64,000 nucleotides of DNA from Eriocheir sinensis (GCF_024679095.1 NC_066529.1:4568366-4632365), one strand, 5' to 3'. Counted from the first letter of the stretch, positions 22,622 through 34,199 are shown. Notes: generated by a model from the sequence alone, not told the origin. Translations and numbers: made by a program.

Positions 22622-22969
22622 GACTTTCAAGGGGCACTGAAGGCAGGCGGGCAGGCAGGAGGAAGGTGCAGAGGTAAAAATGCTCCCGGAATGCTCTCAC
22701 TCCTCACGCTCTGTATTGGATGGCGGCGCCGAGAAATTTTATACGTGGAAACCGAAAGCTCTTTGCCGTTTTCCTGTACCCTCGTCCTTTTCCTTCTCCT
22801 TCGCCTCATCCTTTTCATCCTACCCCTAACCTCGCTCCTTCTCCTCCCCACTTGCTTCTCTTCCTCCTCTTACTCTTTCTCCTCCTCCTCCTTTTCATCC
22901 TAGCCTTCTTTCTTTTTTATTTCTCTCCGTTTCCTTAGTCCACCTCTTTCCCCTCCACCTCCCCTTCCT

Positions 22970-22971
<2 letters not shown>

Positions 22972-23000
<29 letters not shown>

Positions 23001-23012
23001 AGACACACACAC
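22972..23012. repeat. (CA)n microsatellite, interrupted
   Basis: Two CA runs separated by GACACAGA. Confidence 0.9.
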
Positions 23013-23019
23013 ACCTGTC

Positions 23020-23296
23020 CTTCCAAGGCTTTCAACGCATATTGTTATCCTCTCCGTCGCTTTTAAGATGGAAACATATATTCAGTTTGTTTATTTATGT
23101 GTGTGTTGAAATATTTATTTGTTGATTTGTATGTGTATTTATGTATATCTTTCATATATATTTTGTTTGTTATATATTTATGTTTTTTATGTCAATATTT
23201 AGTTTGTTACCCCTTTGATGCATTCCTTTAGTTTTTTTATTAACATATTTTAGTCCATAGGTATAAAATGCAATCTTACATTTTTTTTTACTTACC
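23020..23296. other. AT-rich intronic sequence
   Basis: T-rich with TATATTT/ATTTATGTG words. No gene or clear repeat unit. Confidence 0.5.
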
Positions 23297-23309
23297 ATGA
23301 ATATAAGTA

Positions 23310-23622
23310 GAGAGAAGGAGAAAGGAAGGAAGGAAGGGATGGATGGAAGAAAGAATGGAAGGAGAAAGGATGGAAGGAAGAAAGGAAGGAAGGAAGGGAT
23401 GGATAGAAGGAAGAAAGGAAGGAGAAAGGATGGTAGGAAGAAAGGAAGGAAGGAAGGGATGGATAGAGGGAAGAAAGGAAGGAGAAAGGAAGGAAGGAAG
23501 AAAGGAAGGAAGGAAGGGATTTATGGAAGGAAGAATGAAAGGAGAAAGGATGGAAGAAAGGAAGGAAGGAGGGAAGGGATGGATGGAGGGAAGAAAGGAA
23601 GGACGGAAAGAAGGAAGGAAAA
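23310..23622. repeat. 60-bp GGAA-type minisatellite, about 5 copies
   Basis: AAGGAAGGAAGGGAT recurs at an exact 60-bp interval (the GGGAT ends at 23340, 23400, 23460, 23520 and 23580). Since 60 is a multiple of three, frames on both strands stay open (23297-23839 plus, 23288-23710 minus), but they encode only Lys/Gly/Arg or Pro/Ser repeats. Confidence 0.93.
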
Positions 23623-23629
23623 CAATACA

Positions 23630-24470
23630 GTAAGAAGGGAGAACACCGTCAGAAATGGTATAATGGAAAAACACTGGCGAGGAACATTGCGACAAGTGTG
23701 TATCATGCAATCACGAAGGCAGCAATTACTCGAGGCATCAAGAGTTCTCAAAAGTGTTATTACTTACGAGCAATTTGATCTTCGTTCTTTTTTGAAACAT
23801 GGAAAGAGTTCAAAGGCGGCTGAACAAATGCTGCCATAAAAAAGTGATGTCTTTCTCTCTCTCTCTCTCTCTCTTTTTTTTTTTTTTTACTGAAACGGAT
23901 CCTCATAAATGTCATCAACAACTGTGAGGAGGCGTTTTCCGTCGTTTTTCACCCTTTTTGTCTGAGGCTGCTGCACTCCATCCTGTCCCTGCGAAGATCA
24001 TAAGGTCATCTCTGCACCTGATTTGCTGTTTGCTATGACGTTTCCTACACTTGGTTGGCACTCTGTTATTCTGGTGTCAGTGTGTCATCAGCTCCCTGCA
24101 TGAAACTTGTGAACTCATCCAATACATTTCTTACTCTTAATCGTCACTGCAGCAACTTCTACCTTTATTTGTTCATGGTTTATGGTTCTTGCTTCCTCTC
24201 TCTCCATGTCATACCCAAAACTTTTATCTCGGGTTCCTTGTCAGCGAAATGCGGGACCGAGAACATTAGGGGTTCAGCTGGGGATGGCGGGAGAGGCGAG
24301 GGCAGGACAGCTCGACCCCACGTGTCCCTCTCCGTAAGTCCGCCGTGACGCATCGCCGTGTCTCCCAAGCCCCGGAACAAGACACAAAGTCCTTAATAGC
24401 CAGACTTTGTGGGACTGTGATGCCAAGACTCTGAAGCCCCGAGGAAAAGTTGAGGAAAGGCTTGTCGAGG
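23630..24470. other. Complex intronic sequence
   Basis: Mostly non-repetitive. It includes a CT tract at 23853-23873 followed by a T run. ACAAAGTC at 24384 and GACTTTGT at 24403 form an 8-bp inverted repeat with an 11-nt loop. No exon is recognised. Confidence 0.45.
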
Positions 24471-24474
24471 CGGC

Positions 24475-24900
24475 GGCGGCGGAGGCGGTGGTGGTTGGGT
24501 ATGGGGGTGAGGATAGTGGTGATGGTGGTGGTGGTGGTGTGACGAGTGATGCCATCTGGTTTTGTTGGTGGTGGTGATGGTTGTGATGTTGTTTTAGGTG
24601 GTAGTGGTAGTAATGGTTAAGATAATGGTGGTGGCGGTAGGCGATTTGTGGTGGTGGTGATGGTTCTAGTCGTGGTGGTGATGATGATGGTTTAAATAGC
24701 CATGATAATGATGGTGATGGTGTTAGTGTTGGTGATAGTGGTGATGATAGTAATATTGGCAGTGGTGATGATAATGGTGATGATGGTTCTGTTAGTGGTG
24801 TTGACGATACTGGTAATGGTGATAGAAGTGGTTTTGATAATAGTGATATTTGTGATAGTGCTGGAAATGGTGACGATGATGCTAGTGAAAGCGGTGTCGG
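24475..24900. repeat. GGT/GAT triplet-rich degenerate repeat
   Basis: GGTGGTGATGG, GATGATGGTG and GGTGGTGGTGGTG words dominate on the + strand. The open frames on either strand are triplet translations. Confidence 0.85.
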
Positions 24901-24999
24901 TTCTTGTCCTCGCAGTCCACATAAGCCAGAGTGCTGTCCTGTATCTTGAAATGCTCTAAATGACCTGAAGGCGGCGTTGCATTGCCCAGGTGACAGGTG

Positions 25000-25820
25000 T
25001 ATATATTTAGGCAGACATGCAGGTACACACATATAGAGAGAAAGGCTGATCGTTACGTAGATGCATAAGTGTCGTAGCTTACAATATTCAAACACGCTGC
25101 ACTGTTTCCATATGTTGATAGATAGGCAGACACATAGCAAGATAAGTAGAGAAATAAATACATAGGTGAAAATATAGTTAGAAGTGAAGATAAATCGGTA
25201 AAAATAAAGAATAAAATATAAACGAATGATGGTTGATAGTTTGATAGATAGATTAATATGATGATAGACAGTCAAATAGATACACAAATTCACATAGGGA
25301 GGTAGATAGATAAACTGAAAACTGTTAGGAATATAAATTGTAAAAAAGAAAAAGATGGGTTGATAGTTGAATAGCTTAATAGGTGATGTGATAAAGAGCA
25401 CCGTTGAAAATGAAACCGCTCGAAAATATACATAGATTCATAATGATGAGACAAAGACTTACAAAAACAACAACAACAAAAAAAGACAGCATGTAAGAAA
25501 AGAGAAGAAAAAAAAACATGAACAAAAACTGGAGTGAGAGAATGAGAAAAAAAAAGTGAAATAGGAAGGGTGACAAAGGGAGAGAATAAGGGAGAGAAAG
25601 GAGGAGAAATACAAAATAGAAGAGAGAAGGAGAGGAGATAGAGATAGAAAAGACAGTGACAGGAAAATGAAGAAGGGTGAGGAGGAGGAGAGACAGAGAG
25701 AGAGAGAAGAGAGAGAGGCAGAAAATGGAAGGGAGAGAGAGAGAGAGAGGGGGAGACATAGGGAGACACATATACGAAGGGACAGGAAGACGGATAGAGA
25801 GAGGGGAGAAGAAGGGAGCC
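25000..25820. other. GATA-containing A-rich stretch grading into polypurine
   Basis: GATAGATAGA words at 25110-25310 are followed by GA-rich sequence from 25500, with short GA runs at 25690-25750. The minus frames are Ser/Leu/Phe low-complexity. Confidence 0.7.
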
Positions 25821-26029
25821 GTACCATAATCTCCCTTCGCCCTCCCTTTCCTCCCCTCCCCTCGCCCCCCTTACCCCCCGCCCCTCAGGTAGTGGTGACG
25901 CCTGTAGTTCATCTGTTCCAAAAGGATTACTCTGAGGCGCAAAAACAACCCAGAGAGCTTAAGTCGAAGTCTCCAATCTGGCCGTAGGCTTCCTGGAGGC
26001 GACGCTGACGGAGGGAAGGAAAAACAAGG

Positions 26030-26600
26030 GTAATCCAAGGAGGAGGAGGGGGGTGGGAGAGCTGGAGGAGGAGGGTGATCAAGAAGAGGAGGAGGAGAGC
26101 GGGGACAGCGAGAAGGGTAGGATGCGCAGGAGGATGAAGAGAAGGAGGAGGAGGAGGGGGATGACGAGACGGAGTGAGAAAGGAAGAGGAAGGAAGAGGC
26201 GAGTGGGGACAATGGAGGATGATCAAGAGGAAGAAGAGAATGAAAAGGAAAGAGGTTACGAAAAAGGGGAAGCCGACGGAAAAGAGAGAAAGAAGAAGGG
26301 ACAGGAGAGTGAGATTGGGGACGACACAAGGGGAGGATGATCGAGAGGGAGAAGAGAAGGGGAATGATGAGAGGGGTGTGAGCTAATGGAGGAAGAGCAG
26401 AAGGATTGAAGAAATGGGGGAAGCAAAGCGATGATGATAAGAAGAAGAAAGAAGAGGAGAGGAAGTGAAAGACGAAGAGGAGGAGAAGGGGAATGGTCGG
26501 ACAGAGAAGTGTAGAAGGGAGACAAAATGAAAAAGAAGGAGGAAAGAAGATAAATGGAGGGGGGAGGAGGAGGAGGAGGAATGTCTGAGGAAGAAAAGGA
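26030..26600. other. Polypurine block with GGA runs
   Basis: GGAGGAGGAGGAAT (about 26568) and many GAGGAAGA words. Frames on both strands are low complexity. Confidence 0.8.
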
Positions 26601-26639
26601 ATGAGACGGGAACTGATTGACTGATTTCATTTAATTATT

Positions 26640-26860
26640 TACTTACTTATTTTTTATTTTTTATTTGCATTATTTTTTTGTGTGTGATATTCTCTGTTTC
26701 CATGTTTATCCGTGTATATATTTTCATTTATTCTTTATTCCCGTGTATTTATTTTCATTTGTTCTTTGTTCCTATGTTTATTCGTGCGTGTATTATTTTT
26801 TTCAGCGTTCTTTGTTTCTCACACTCCTTATTATCGCTCCCCCTTTCTCTCTCTCTCAAT
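26640..26860. other. T-rich stretch
   Basis: TTATTTTCATTTGTTCTTTGTTCC-like words repeat loosely two or three times (about 26705, 26745 and 26765). No gene. Confidence 0.5.
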
Positions 26861-26944
26861 TGTCTAATATGAAAGATATTTGATATGCATACATAATTTA
26901 TGCGTCACTCCGATTAACAGTGTGAGGGGACAGTGGTGATTGAA

Positions 26945-26964
26945 GAGAAGGAGGAGGAGGAGGA

Positions 26965-26996
<32 letters not shown>

Positions 26997-26998
26997 TA
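26945..26998. repeat. (GGA)n triplet tract
   Basis: GAGGAGGAGGAGGAGG runs with one GAT interruption. Confidence 0.92.
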
Positions 26999-27029
26999 AG
27001 ATAAATTGATAGTGAGTGTTGAAATAGTT

Positions 27030-27032
<3 letters not shown>

Positions 27033-27108
<76 letters not shown>
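27033..27108. repeat. (AC)38 microsatellite
   Basis: Uninterrupted. Confidence 0.97.
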
Positions 27109-27110
<2 letters not shown>

Positions 27111-27349
27111 AGAACACAACTCAACACTTACTTTCCCTACGTTTTTGTCAGTTTGCTAAAAGGGAGGCAAAGAGAGCGATAGAATGAAACTTATAAAACC
27201 ATTCATTGCATATATATAAATGATTACTATACGTAGACAAGAGTGAATGTAATGGTGGGGAGGGAGGGAGAGAGAAGGATAGGGACGTATATATCATTGA
27301 GGTATAAATCTAGGCGGAAATAATGGCAGGGGATAACCCATAACTGCCC

Positions 27350-27700
27350 ACCTTCTATACCTTACTCTTCTTCCTCTTTTTTTCTTCTTATTCCTCTTCC
27401 TCTCTTTCCGACTATACTTATTTTCCTTTCTTCATGATTTTCTAGTTTGTTTTTATTTTCCTTCTCGTCATTTATTCTTTCCTCTTCTTTCCTCTATTCT
27501 CTTCCTCCTTTTTCTAGATTCTTTTCATCTTTCTTCTACTCTTCCTTTTCCTCCTCTCCTCCTCCTTTTCCTTTTTTTTCTCTACTTTCTGTTCCTTTCT
27601 TGCTATTTCTCTTTATGCTCCTCCTCTTCATCTTCCTCCTCCTTTTCCTCTTTCTCCTCCGTCTCCGCCTCCTCCCTCTTCAAGTGTTTGATCAAGTTTC
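27350..27700. other. Polypyrimidine block
   Basis: T/C-rich with CTCCTC runs; low-complexity + frame 27447-27902. Confidence 0.75.
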
Positions 27701-27710
27701 ATGTCTCACC

Positions 27711-27715
<5 letters not shown>

Positions 27716-27761
<46 letters not shown>
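27716..27761 (-). repeat. (TC)23 microsatellite
   Basis: CT-oriented array inside a pyrimidine block. Confidence 0.95.
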
Positions 27762-27764
<3 letters not shown>

Positions 27765-27804
27765 CCTACATATACCCCTCATGAAACTCCCTTAACCCAG
27801 AAGG

Positions 27805-28440
27805 AAGAGGAGGAGGAGGAGGAGGAGGAGGAAGAAGATCGACAAGAGAGTGACTTTGGAATGACGCGACGAACCAAGTCTGTGTTTGTCTCGATTATCT
27901 GATTAAACAGACAGGTGTTTGCCCAGCAGGTGACGTCACTAAGAGAAGGAGGAGGAGGGAGAGGGGGAGGAGCAGAGGAGGAGGAGAATAACGACAATGA
28001 AAACGAGGACAAAGAAATATGAAGAAAGCTGAGAGGACATAACTGTAAGAATGAGAAATGGAGGAGGAAGATTACTCGCGGAAGAAGGAGGAGAAGGAGG
28101 AGGAGAAGAAAAGAATGAAATTGATGTAAATAAAGAAAGAGGGTGAAAATGAAAATCCGAAAGATGGGATAGTAAGAAGAAAGGGAACTGCAGAAGGAGG
28201 GGAAGGTGAAGGAGGAAGAAGAGGAGGAGTAGAAAGAGGAAAAGGAGAAGGAGGAGGATGGAAGTGTATCAATGTGAAAATTTTATGTATGGAGGGATTT
28301 TGTTTCCTTCTTTACTGGCAGATAAATAGTAAAGGGAAGGAAGGGTAGGGAGGAGCGTAAAGGGAAAGGGAGATGAAGGAAAGAAGAGTAGGAAGAAAAG
28401 AGAGGGGAGGAATTGAAAGTCAGGAGACAAAATGCAAAAA
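27805..28440. other. Polypurine block with GGA triplets
   Basis: Starts with GAGGAGGAGGAGGAGGAGG (about 27807), followed by G/A-rich sequence. No gene. Confidence 0.75.
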
Positions 28441-28480
28441 AAAAGAAATACTGTAGAGAAAATGTTCATTCCTATGGTTC

Positions 28481-28485
<5 letters not shown>

Positions 28486-28557
<72 letters not shown>
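28486..28557. repeat. (TG)36 microsatellite
   Basis: Uninterrupted; 46 bp before a long GA array. Confidence 0.97.
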
Positions 28558-28558
<1 letters not shown>

Positions 28559-28601
28559 ATGCTTAACTTAATGTAAAAAGTATTGGTGTATGTGAGTTTG
28601 T

Positions 28602-28746
<145 letters not shown>

Positions 28747-28857
28747 AAGTCTCGTCCGGCGTGAATAAGCCTCGAAGCCACTCATTGCCCGGGTCTGTCA
28801 GTCACTCAGTCCGTAAGTCCTTTGTTCATTAGCCATTGTGTGTGTGTGACTGTACCC

Positions 28858-29140
28858 CTCTCTCTCTCTCTCTCAAGTAAATTTTTTTGTCAACTGGTAT
28901 CTTTATTTTTTCTTTATTGTTGCTCCGGTAGGCTATCTTGATGGGGCCTAGTGGTCGGTCCCAGCCCATTTGTATCGCAGGCAAGTGTTTATAGTGGCGC
29001 CATCCTGTTTGTCTCATGCTGCCCCCCCCTAACTCATCTTTGCCCCACTGTAGAGAGTTTTCGCTCGAGTCCGGGTTGCCAGGTGGACTTCAGGACAGCA
29101 TGTGGGTAGTTTTGGACCGCTCGGCGATGACTGAAAATTG
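28858..29140 (-). mobile_element. tRNA-derived SINE, copy 2 (5'-truncated)
   Basis: Read on the minus strand from 29140, this matches the body of the SINE at 61461-61700 in order: TTTTCAGTC, ACTACCCACATGCTGTCCTG, CAACCCGGACTC, GGGGGGCAGCATGAG, GGCGCCACTATAAA, TTGCCTGCG, GGCCCC and GCCTACCGG. The tRNA-like head is missing. Its 3' end runs into GA repeats (CT on the + strand, 28858-28874), as in the other copy. Many substitutions suggest that it is old or belongs to a different subfamily. Confidence 0.9.
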
Positions 29141-29252
29141 TCAGTCTCCCCCTCTCTCTTCTCCTTCATTCTTCCTCTTTTACTATATTCTCCTCGTGTT
29201 ATTCATCCTCAAATTCGTCTTAATCATCTTTATATTTTTCATTCTTCCTCAA

Positions 29253-29326
29253 TTTTTTTTTACAGTGAAGGCAGCAGTTCAAGGGCAAAAAAAAAAGGAA
29301 ACAATGAAAAAAAGCTCGCTACTCAC
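29253..29326 (-). mobile_element. A-tailed short retroposon-like element, copy 3
   Basis: The + strand reads TTTTTTTTTACAGTGAAGG, TTCAAGGGCAAAA, AACAATGAAAAAAAG and CTCGCTACTCAC, which is the inverse of the 51321-51402 element. It lies 110 bp beyond the 5' end of SINE copy 2. Confidence 0.85.
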
Positions 29327-29521
29327 ATTATTTATATTAATGTTACAGTTATTATCATATTTTTTTGTAATTTTTGTCATTACTATTGCAAATACACTCA
29401 CAGAGTTGCTCCATCCTTCAATGTCTTTCCCTCCTCCTCCCCCCCACCCCCCCACACACACGAGCAACAGACAGGAACTAAGATTAAAGATTTCCAATGT
29501 GATGGATGATGTAAGAACAGA

Positions 29522-29530
<9 letters not shown>

Positions 29531-29609
<79 letters not shown>
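29531..29609 (+). repeat. (GA)39 microsatellite
   Basis: Uninterrupted; preceded by (GT)4. Confidence 0.97.
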
Positions 29610-29610
<1 letters not shown>

Positions 29611-29744
29611 AGGCAGGTAATCTCGACAGCTTCAGGTAATCTCTCAACCAATAAGTCTCGAACAGGTGACAGATTATCAGGAAATATATTAGACTTACCT
29701 GTCATATCGGCATGTCAGGTGAGCGGCAGGTATTCCTCTCGCAG

Positions 29745-30300
29745 GTGGGAAAGGGAGAGAGGAGGCGAGCGGGAAATGCTGAAAGAAGGGATAGAAGAGG
29801 ATCAGAATAAAAGGGCTCAAAAGGGGAGTGAGGAGGGGAAAGAGTAGGCAGAGGGAAAATGATGAAAGAAGGGAGGAGGAGGAAAAGGTAGAGAACAGAA
29901 AGATATGATGAGAGTAAAAGGGTTAAAAGGCGAATGAGGAGGGGAAGAAGGAGGCGAAGGGAAAATACTGAATAAAGGGAGTAGAAGGAAAGATAGATTA
30001 AACATAATTATCAAAACAAAAGTGTAGAAAGGTATACTTCATAGGGATCTTAAAGGACGAAAAAATAGGGGAATGGGGAGTCGAAAGTAAGACAAGTGGA
30101 GAAATAGAGAAAAAAAAGGGAAATAGGAAACAAAGGTAAATTAGGCCCAAAAATATGATTAAAATAGAAGTGTAAAAGCAACCTAATATTAATCTTTCAT
30201 ATTGAGATATAGAGAAAGAACGGGAACAGGAAGAATAGTTAAATTAGACCGAAAAAAAATATCGGAGTAAAAGGATAAAAAAACAAATTCGTACTAATCT
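29745..30300. other. Polypurine block, loosely repetitive
   Basis: GGGAAAATGATGAAAGAAGGG and GGGAAAATACTGAATAAAGGG (about 29853 and 29960) and GAGTAAAAGGGTTAAAAGGC-type words suggest a degenerate 60-110-bp repeat. No gene. Confidence 0.6.
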
Positions 30301-30339
30301 TTCCGGAACAAAAGATATATATATTTAGTTTTGCATTAT

Positions 30340-30500
30340 CTCGCTCTCCCTCTCCTTGTCCTTACCAGTGGCGTGCCTTTCCAGCGTTTAATTAGACGAA
30401 GGCACGGGGCAGCGAAGGGGCCGAGAACTGACACTCATTAACTCTAAACTGGGCTCATTAAACGCCCGCCCTCCACCAGTAAGTCCGTCTCGAAATACAT
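30340..30500. other. Complex-sequence island
   Basis: Non-repetitive, GC-balanced, with GTTTAATTAGACG and CTCATTAAACGCCC, flanked by polypurine DNA on both sides. Candidate conserved noncoding element; inference only. Confidence 0.3.
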
Positions 30501-30504
30501 CACG

Positions 30505-31015
30505 GGAAGAAAAGTGGGGAAAGGAAGAAAGGGAAAGAAAAAAGGGAGAAAAGTAAAGAAAAGAGAAGAGGAAGGAAAAGGATTAAAAGAGAAAGATAAA
30601 AAGGGGAACAGGGTAACAGAACGGAAATCAAAACAAAAAAGATAACAATCGAAAGAAAAGGAAAGGGAAAGGAAAAAGGAAGAAAAATATAGAAAAGAGA
30701 AGAGGAAGGAAAAGGTATAGAAGAGAAAGACAAAAAGGGAAAAGGGTAACAGAACTGAAAACATACAAAAAGATAAAAATGGAATGAAAAGAAAGGTAAA
30801 ATATTAAGAAAAAATTGGTGAAAAGAGAAAGAAAAGGAATAGGAAAAGGAAAAAAGGGGTAACAACGGAAAACGAAACAATAAAGATAAAAAATGAAAGG
30901 AAAAGAAAGAGAAATAGGGAAGGAAGTTAAAAAAGAAAACAGTAAAAATGAAGAAAACTAGAAAAACAAAGAAAACAAAGGAAAGAAACACAGAGGCGAA
31001 GGGGAAATAGTTTTA
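30505..31015. repeat. Polypurine block with about 160-bp degenerate repeat
   Basis: AGAAAAGAGAAGAGGAAGGAAAAGG occurs near 30556 and 30693. RAAAAGGGGAACAGGGTAACAGAAC-type words recur near 30600, 30733 and 30855. Minus frames of 106 and 163 codons are Phe/Ser/Leu low-complexity. Confidence 0.65.
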
Positions 31016-31189
31016 GTAAGGGAGAAATCTGAATTATGGGTGATATTATTTTTCATGTTCGCTGTACCAGAAACGCCTGAATCACCCTTTTATTGCTAAC
31101 CAAACCCAGAGCACAATATATTTCAATAATAATCTCAAAATATGTGCAACTGGAGCCCATTTACATTTTACTCTAACTCAGCTTTTATC

Positions 31190-31600
31190 CTTCCTATTTT
31201 TATTTTTATTTTCCCTTCCTCCTTTTCTTTATTTTCCCTTCCTCCTTTTTTATTTATTTTCCCTTCCTCCTTTTATTATTTTCCCTTCCTCCTTTCTTTA
31301 ACTGTTCTTCCTTACTTCCCTCTTTCTCCATCGCACTTCCTTATCATCTTTTTCTGGCTTTCTCTTCCTCACCCTTTTCTTCCTTGCCCTCCAGCCATTC
31401 TACCTTATCCTCTACTTTAATATTTTTCTTCAATTATTTTCCTTCCTCTTGCCTTCTTAATCTCTCACTCTACCTTTCTTTCCTCCCTTATCTTGTTTTC
31501 CTTACCTTACCTTACCTTACCTTATTTTCCTTCTTTTTGCTATCTTAATCTCTCCAGCTTTCCTCCCTCCCTTACCTTGTCTCTACTCCCTTGTTTCTTC
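31190..31600. other. Polypyrimidine block with TTTTCCCTTCCTCC repeats
   Basis: ATTTTCCCTTCCTCCTTTT recurs four times from about 31208 to 31295. (CCTTA)4 is at about 31503-31524. Confidence 0.75.
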
Positions 31601-31609
31601 CACCCCCGG

Positions 31610-31740
31610 GACGCAGAGGAGCAGGACAGGGCGCGGCGTCCCCCTGGCCTGCTCCCTAAAACATGAAGAGTGGTACCTGATTAGGCGGCTCTTACCTGGC
31701 GGAGGTGTGGGGCGAGGCCTGTGTGGCAACAAGGCATCCT
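31610..31740. other. GC-rich complex-sequence island
   Basis: Non-repetitive sequence rich in GGCG and CCTGG words just before a long ACT array. No coding evidence. Confidence 0.3.
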
Positions 31741-31798
31741 GTATAGCTTCTTGTGGTGGTACTAATGCTCATAATTCTGTTGCTTCTTTTACTACTAT

Positions 31799-31805
<7 letters not shown>

Positions 31806-31881
<76 letters not shown>

Positions 31882-31892
31882 TTATTATTATT
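31806..31892. repeat. (ACT)25 then (ATT)4 trinucleotide array
   Basis: An uninterrupted ACT array changes to ATT at 31881. Confidence 0.97.
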
Positions 31893-31954
31893 ACGGTATA
31901 TTTAAATGATTGTCTCGTCTTCTGTATTGCTTCGATTTTCAATAAACACCCATT

Positions 31955-32320
31955 TGTCTCTCCACCACCACCACCACCACCATCCCAAACAACTACAACA
32001 ACAATAACAACTGCCAATCACCATCATTATCACAACTTGGTCCACCACGACTTCCATTGTTACTCCTCCTCCGTCTCCTCCTCCTCTTCGTCCTCCTTCT
32101 CCTTCTCCTATTCCTCCTCCTATACTTCCTCCTCCTCCTCTCCTTCTCGTTCCCCATTTTTTCTTCCTCTGCCTTTTCCCTCTCCTCTGTGAATTTGCTC
32201 TTAACCTTTCTCTATCCTCCTCCTCCTCCTCCCTCCTCCTCCTCCCAATGTCCCACCCACTCTCCCCATGGTCTTGTTCTTCCCTCCTCTTCCTCCTCCT
32301 CCTCCTCCTCTTCGCTGTCT
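31955..32320. other. CCA and CTC triplet-rich pyrimidine block
   Basis: CCACCACCACCACCACCATC near 31965, then CTCCTC runs to 32310. The frames are low-complexity. Confidence 0.8.
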
Positions 32321-32354
32321 TGCAAGGCCCACCACAATCTATTACACACCTCCC

Positions 32355-32660
32355 ATTAAACACAACTTAGGGAAAGCCGAGGAGAGCGCAGGTAGCTCCT
32401 CGTCTTCGGCAGGGCAGCGGGAAAGGGCGGCTGAGGGAGGGCGAGTAAGGGCCATTGTTAACCTCCAGATCCGTGTGGCTTGCGTCCCCCTGCCAGCCCG
32501 CCGCTCCGCCTCCCCTGTTGACTTGATGTGCTTTTAAAGGTTTTTATAAATCAAATCCTTGGAAGGAGCTGTGTAATCGGCTTAAGAGAGCGCACTGCCG
32601 ACCAACCCGACCACCCGACCGACCGACCAACCACCAGACCGTTAGAGCAGTGTATAGTTA
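32355..32660. other. GC-rich complex-sequence island
   Basis: Non-repetitive apart from a CCGACCGACC stretch near 32615. Possibly regulatory; no exon recognised. Confidence 0.3.
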
Positions 32661-32689
32661 GTTACCTCTCATTACTGTAGTGTGCTGGG

Positions 32690-32960
32690 AGGTGGTGGTG
32701 GTGGTGGTGGTAGTTTGGGATAGGGGTGGTGGTGATGGTAGTTGCTTTGCGGTGGTGATGGGATTGGTGGCTGTGGTGGTGTTAATGGCTGTGATGAGTG
32801 TGGTAGGGGATGGGTGGTGATGTTAGTGGTGGTGGTTGAGGTTGTGGTGGTGTGGTGTTGAGGGTGGTGGGTCTACGGGGTTGGTATTGATGAAGGAAAT
32901 TGATGAAGGAGGGAAGTGGTAGGGTGGTGGTGGTGGCGATGAGGTAAAGGGGGGATGATG
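32690..32960. repeat. GGT-rich degenerate triplet repeat
   Basis: GGTGGTGGTGGTGGTGGTAG and many GTGGTGRTGG words. Confidence 0.85.
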
Positions 32961-33094
32961 AGAAATGTGGAAGGAACAAAGGAAAAATGGGAATGGCTGG
33001 CGGTAATGGTGGTAGGAGGTGATAGAAATTGGTTTAAGAAAGACAATAGCAACAGTTGGTTTATACGTATAGGAAAGAACGAGTGGAACAGACT

Positions 33095-33690
33095 TAAGGT
33101 CGTATCTTAAAACATTTCGTCGCCCAAGTTCACATGCTTGACAAGGCTATCGTATGAGTTTAGGGCATTTCCAGGAGTAGTTTTATGACCCTGGTAGTAG
33201 TTTGACCCCCGTAAATTTTTAGGTATACACAAATGATTCTCCATATTCTTTTGTTTTAGTCATATAAGGCCGTATTACTTTACGTTTTGTTACCGAAGTT
33301 CACATATTTGACAAGGCTATCGTATGAGTTTAGGGCATTTCCAGGAGTAGTTTTATGACCCTGGTGGTAGTTTGACCCTTCTTCTGTACCATGAACCTAA
33401 GAAACACATATTTGACAAGGCTATCGTATGAGTTTAGGGCATTTCCAGGAGTAGTTTTATGACCCTGGTGGTAGTTTGACCCTTCTTCTGTACCATGAAC
33501 CTAAGAAACACATATTTGACAAGGCTATCGTATGAGTTTAGGGCATTTCCAGGAGTAGTTTTATGACCCTGGTGGTAGTTTGACCCTTCTGCAGTAACAT
33601 GAACCTAAAAAAACACTCATTAGAACCCGAATGATCCCTTCTTTGACCTTTAGAAATAGTTGTGAGAAGCGAAAGTGTCTTAGAATACCT
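33095..33690. repeat. Dispersed repeat R1, copy B, with 104-bp tandem units
   Basis: It holds, in order: one middle unit (CAAGTTCACATGCTTGACAAGG at 33126), the head (AATTTTTAGGTATACACAAATG at about 33213), then three head-to-tail 104-bp middle units starting at 33301, 33405 and 33509, and the tail (AACACTCATTAGAACCCGA, about 33612). Copy A at 4040-4313 has head, one unit and tail. Confidence 0.92.
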
Positions 33691-33699
33691 GCTTTAGTA

Positions 33700-34097
33700 C
33701 CCATACGGTGAAAGTGCAAATAAGATAGAAACCGTAAAAAATATATCAGATAAATTTATGGAAAGAGAGAATAAATACGGTTAGGTTTGTTAGCGTGTCC
33801 GTGTGTGTGTGTCTGTGTGTGTGTGTGTTGTTATTAAGAAGACAGCTAAGTGAGTTTTAGGAAGTTCTCTGTTGTCTCATTTTCTTCCCTGTTCAATCGT
33901 AATTTCATTGTAATTTATTCATGATTTATTCTTTTTACATTCATTGCCGTTCTTCTGTATTGTAGCCCGTTCGATCGTCTTCTGTTCACGACCATTGTAT
34001 TTTCCTCTTTCACATCAATTTTACTTCCATTTTCTCTTTATTACTTTTCACTTCTAGTACATATCGGTTTCCACTAATCCCATTTATTAGATTCCTT

Positions 34098-34100
<3 letters not shown>
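33700..34100. other. Mixed intronic sequence
   Basis: Contains a short interrupted GT run (33799-33829) and T-rich sequence. Nothing else recognised. Confidence 0.5.
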
Positions 34101-34133
<33 letters not shown>

Positions 34134-34199
34134 CCTCCCTTAATGCGTTCTTCAGAGGGAAAACTGCCCACCAAAAATATAAAGAAGATCGAAGGCTGA

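Noticed and set aside
24384..24410. Inverted repeat ACAAAGTC/GACTTTGT as a terminator or transposon end
   Set aside because: Only 8 bp, no matching partner or target duplication, and hairpin terminators are not expected here.
24475..24900. Val/Met/Ile-rich frame in GGT/GAT DNA
   Set aside because: Triplet-repeat translation; both strands are open for the same reason.
28985..29005. CTCF-like GGATGGCGCC on the minus strand
   Set aside because: It lies inside SINE copy 2 and is shared with the SINE at 61.6 kb, so it is element sequence and not a site kept for binding.
31503..31524. (CCTTA)n as a possible telomere repeat
   Set aside because: The arthropod telomere is TTAGG/CCTAA. CCTTA reads TAAGG on the other strand, which is a different repeat, and only four units are present.
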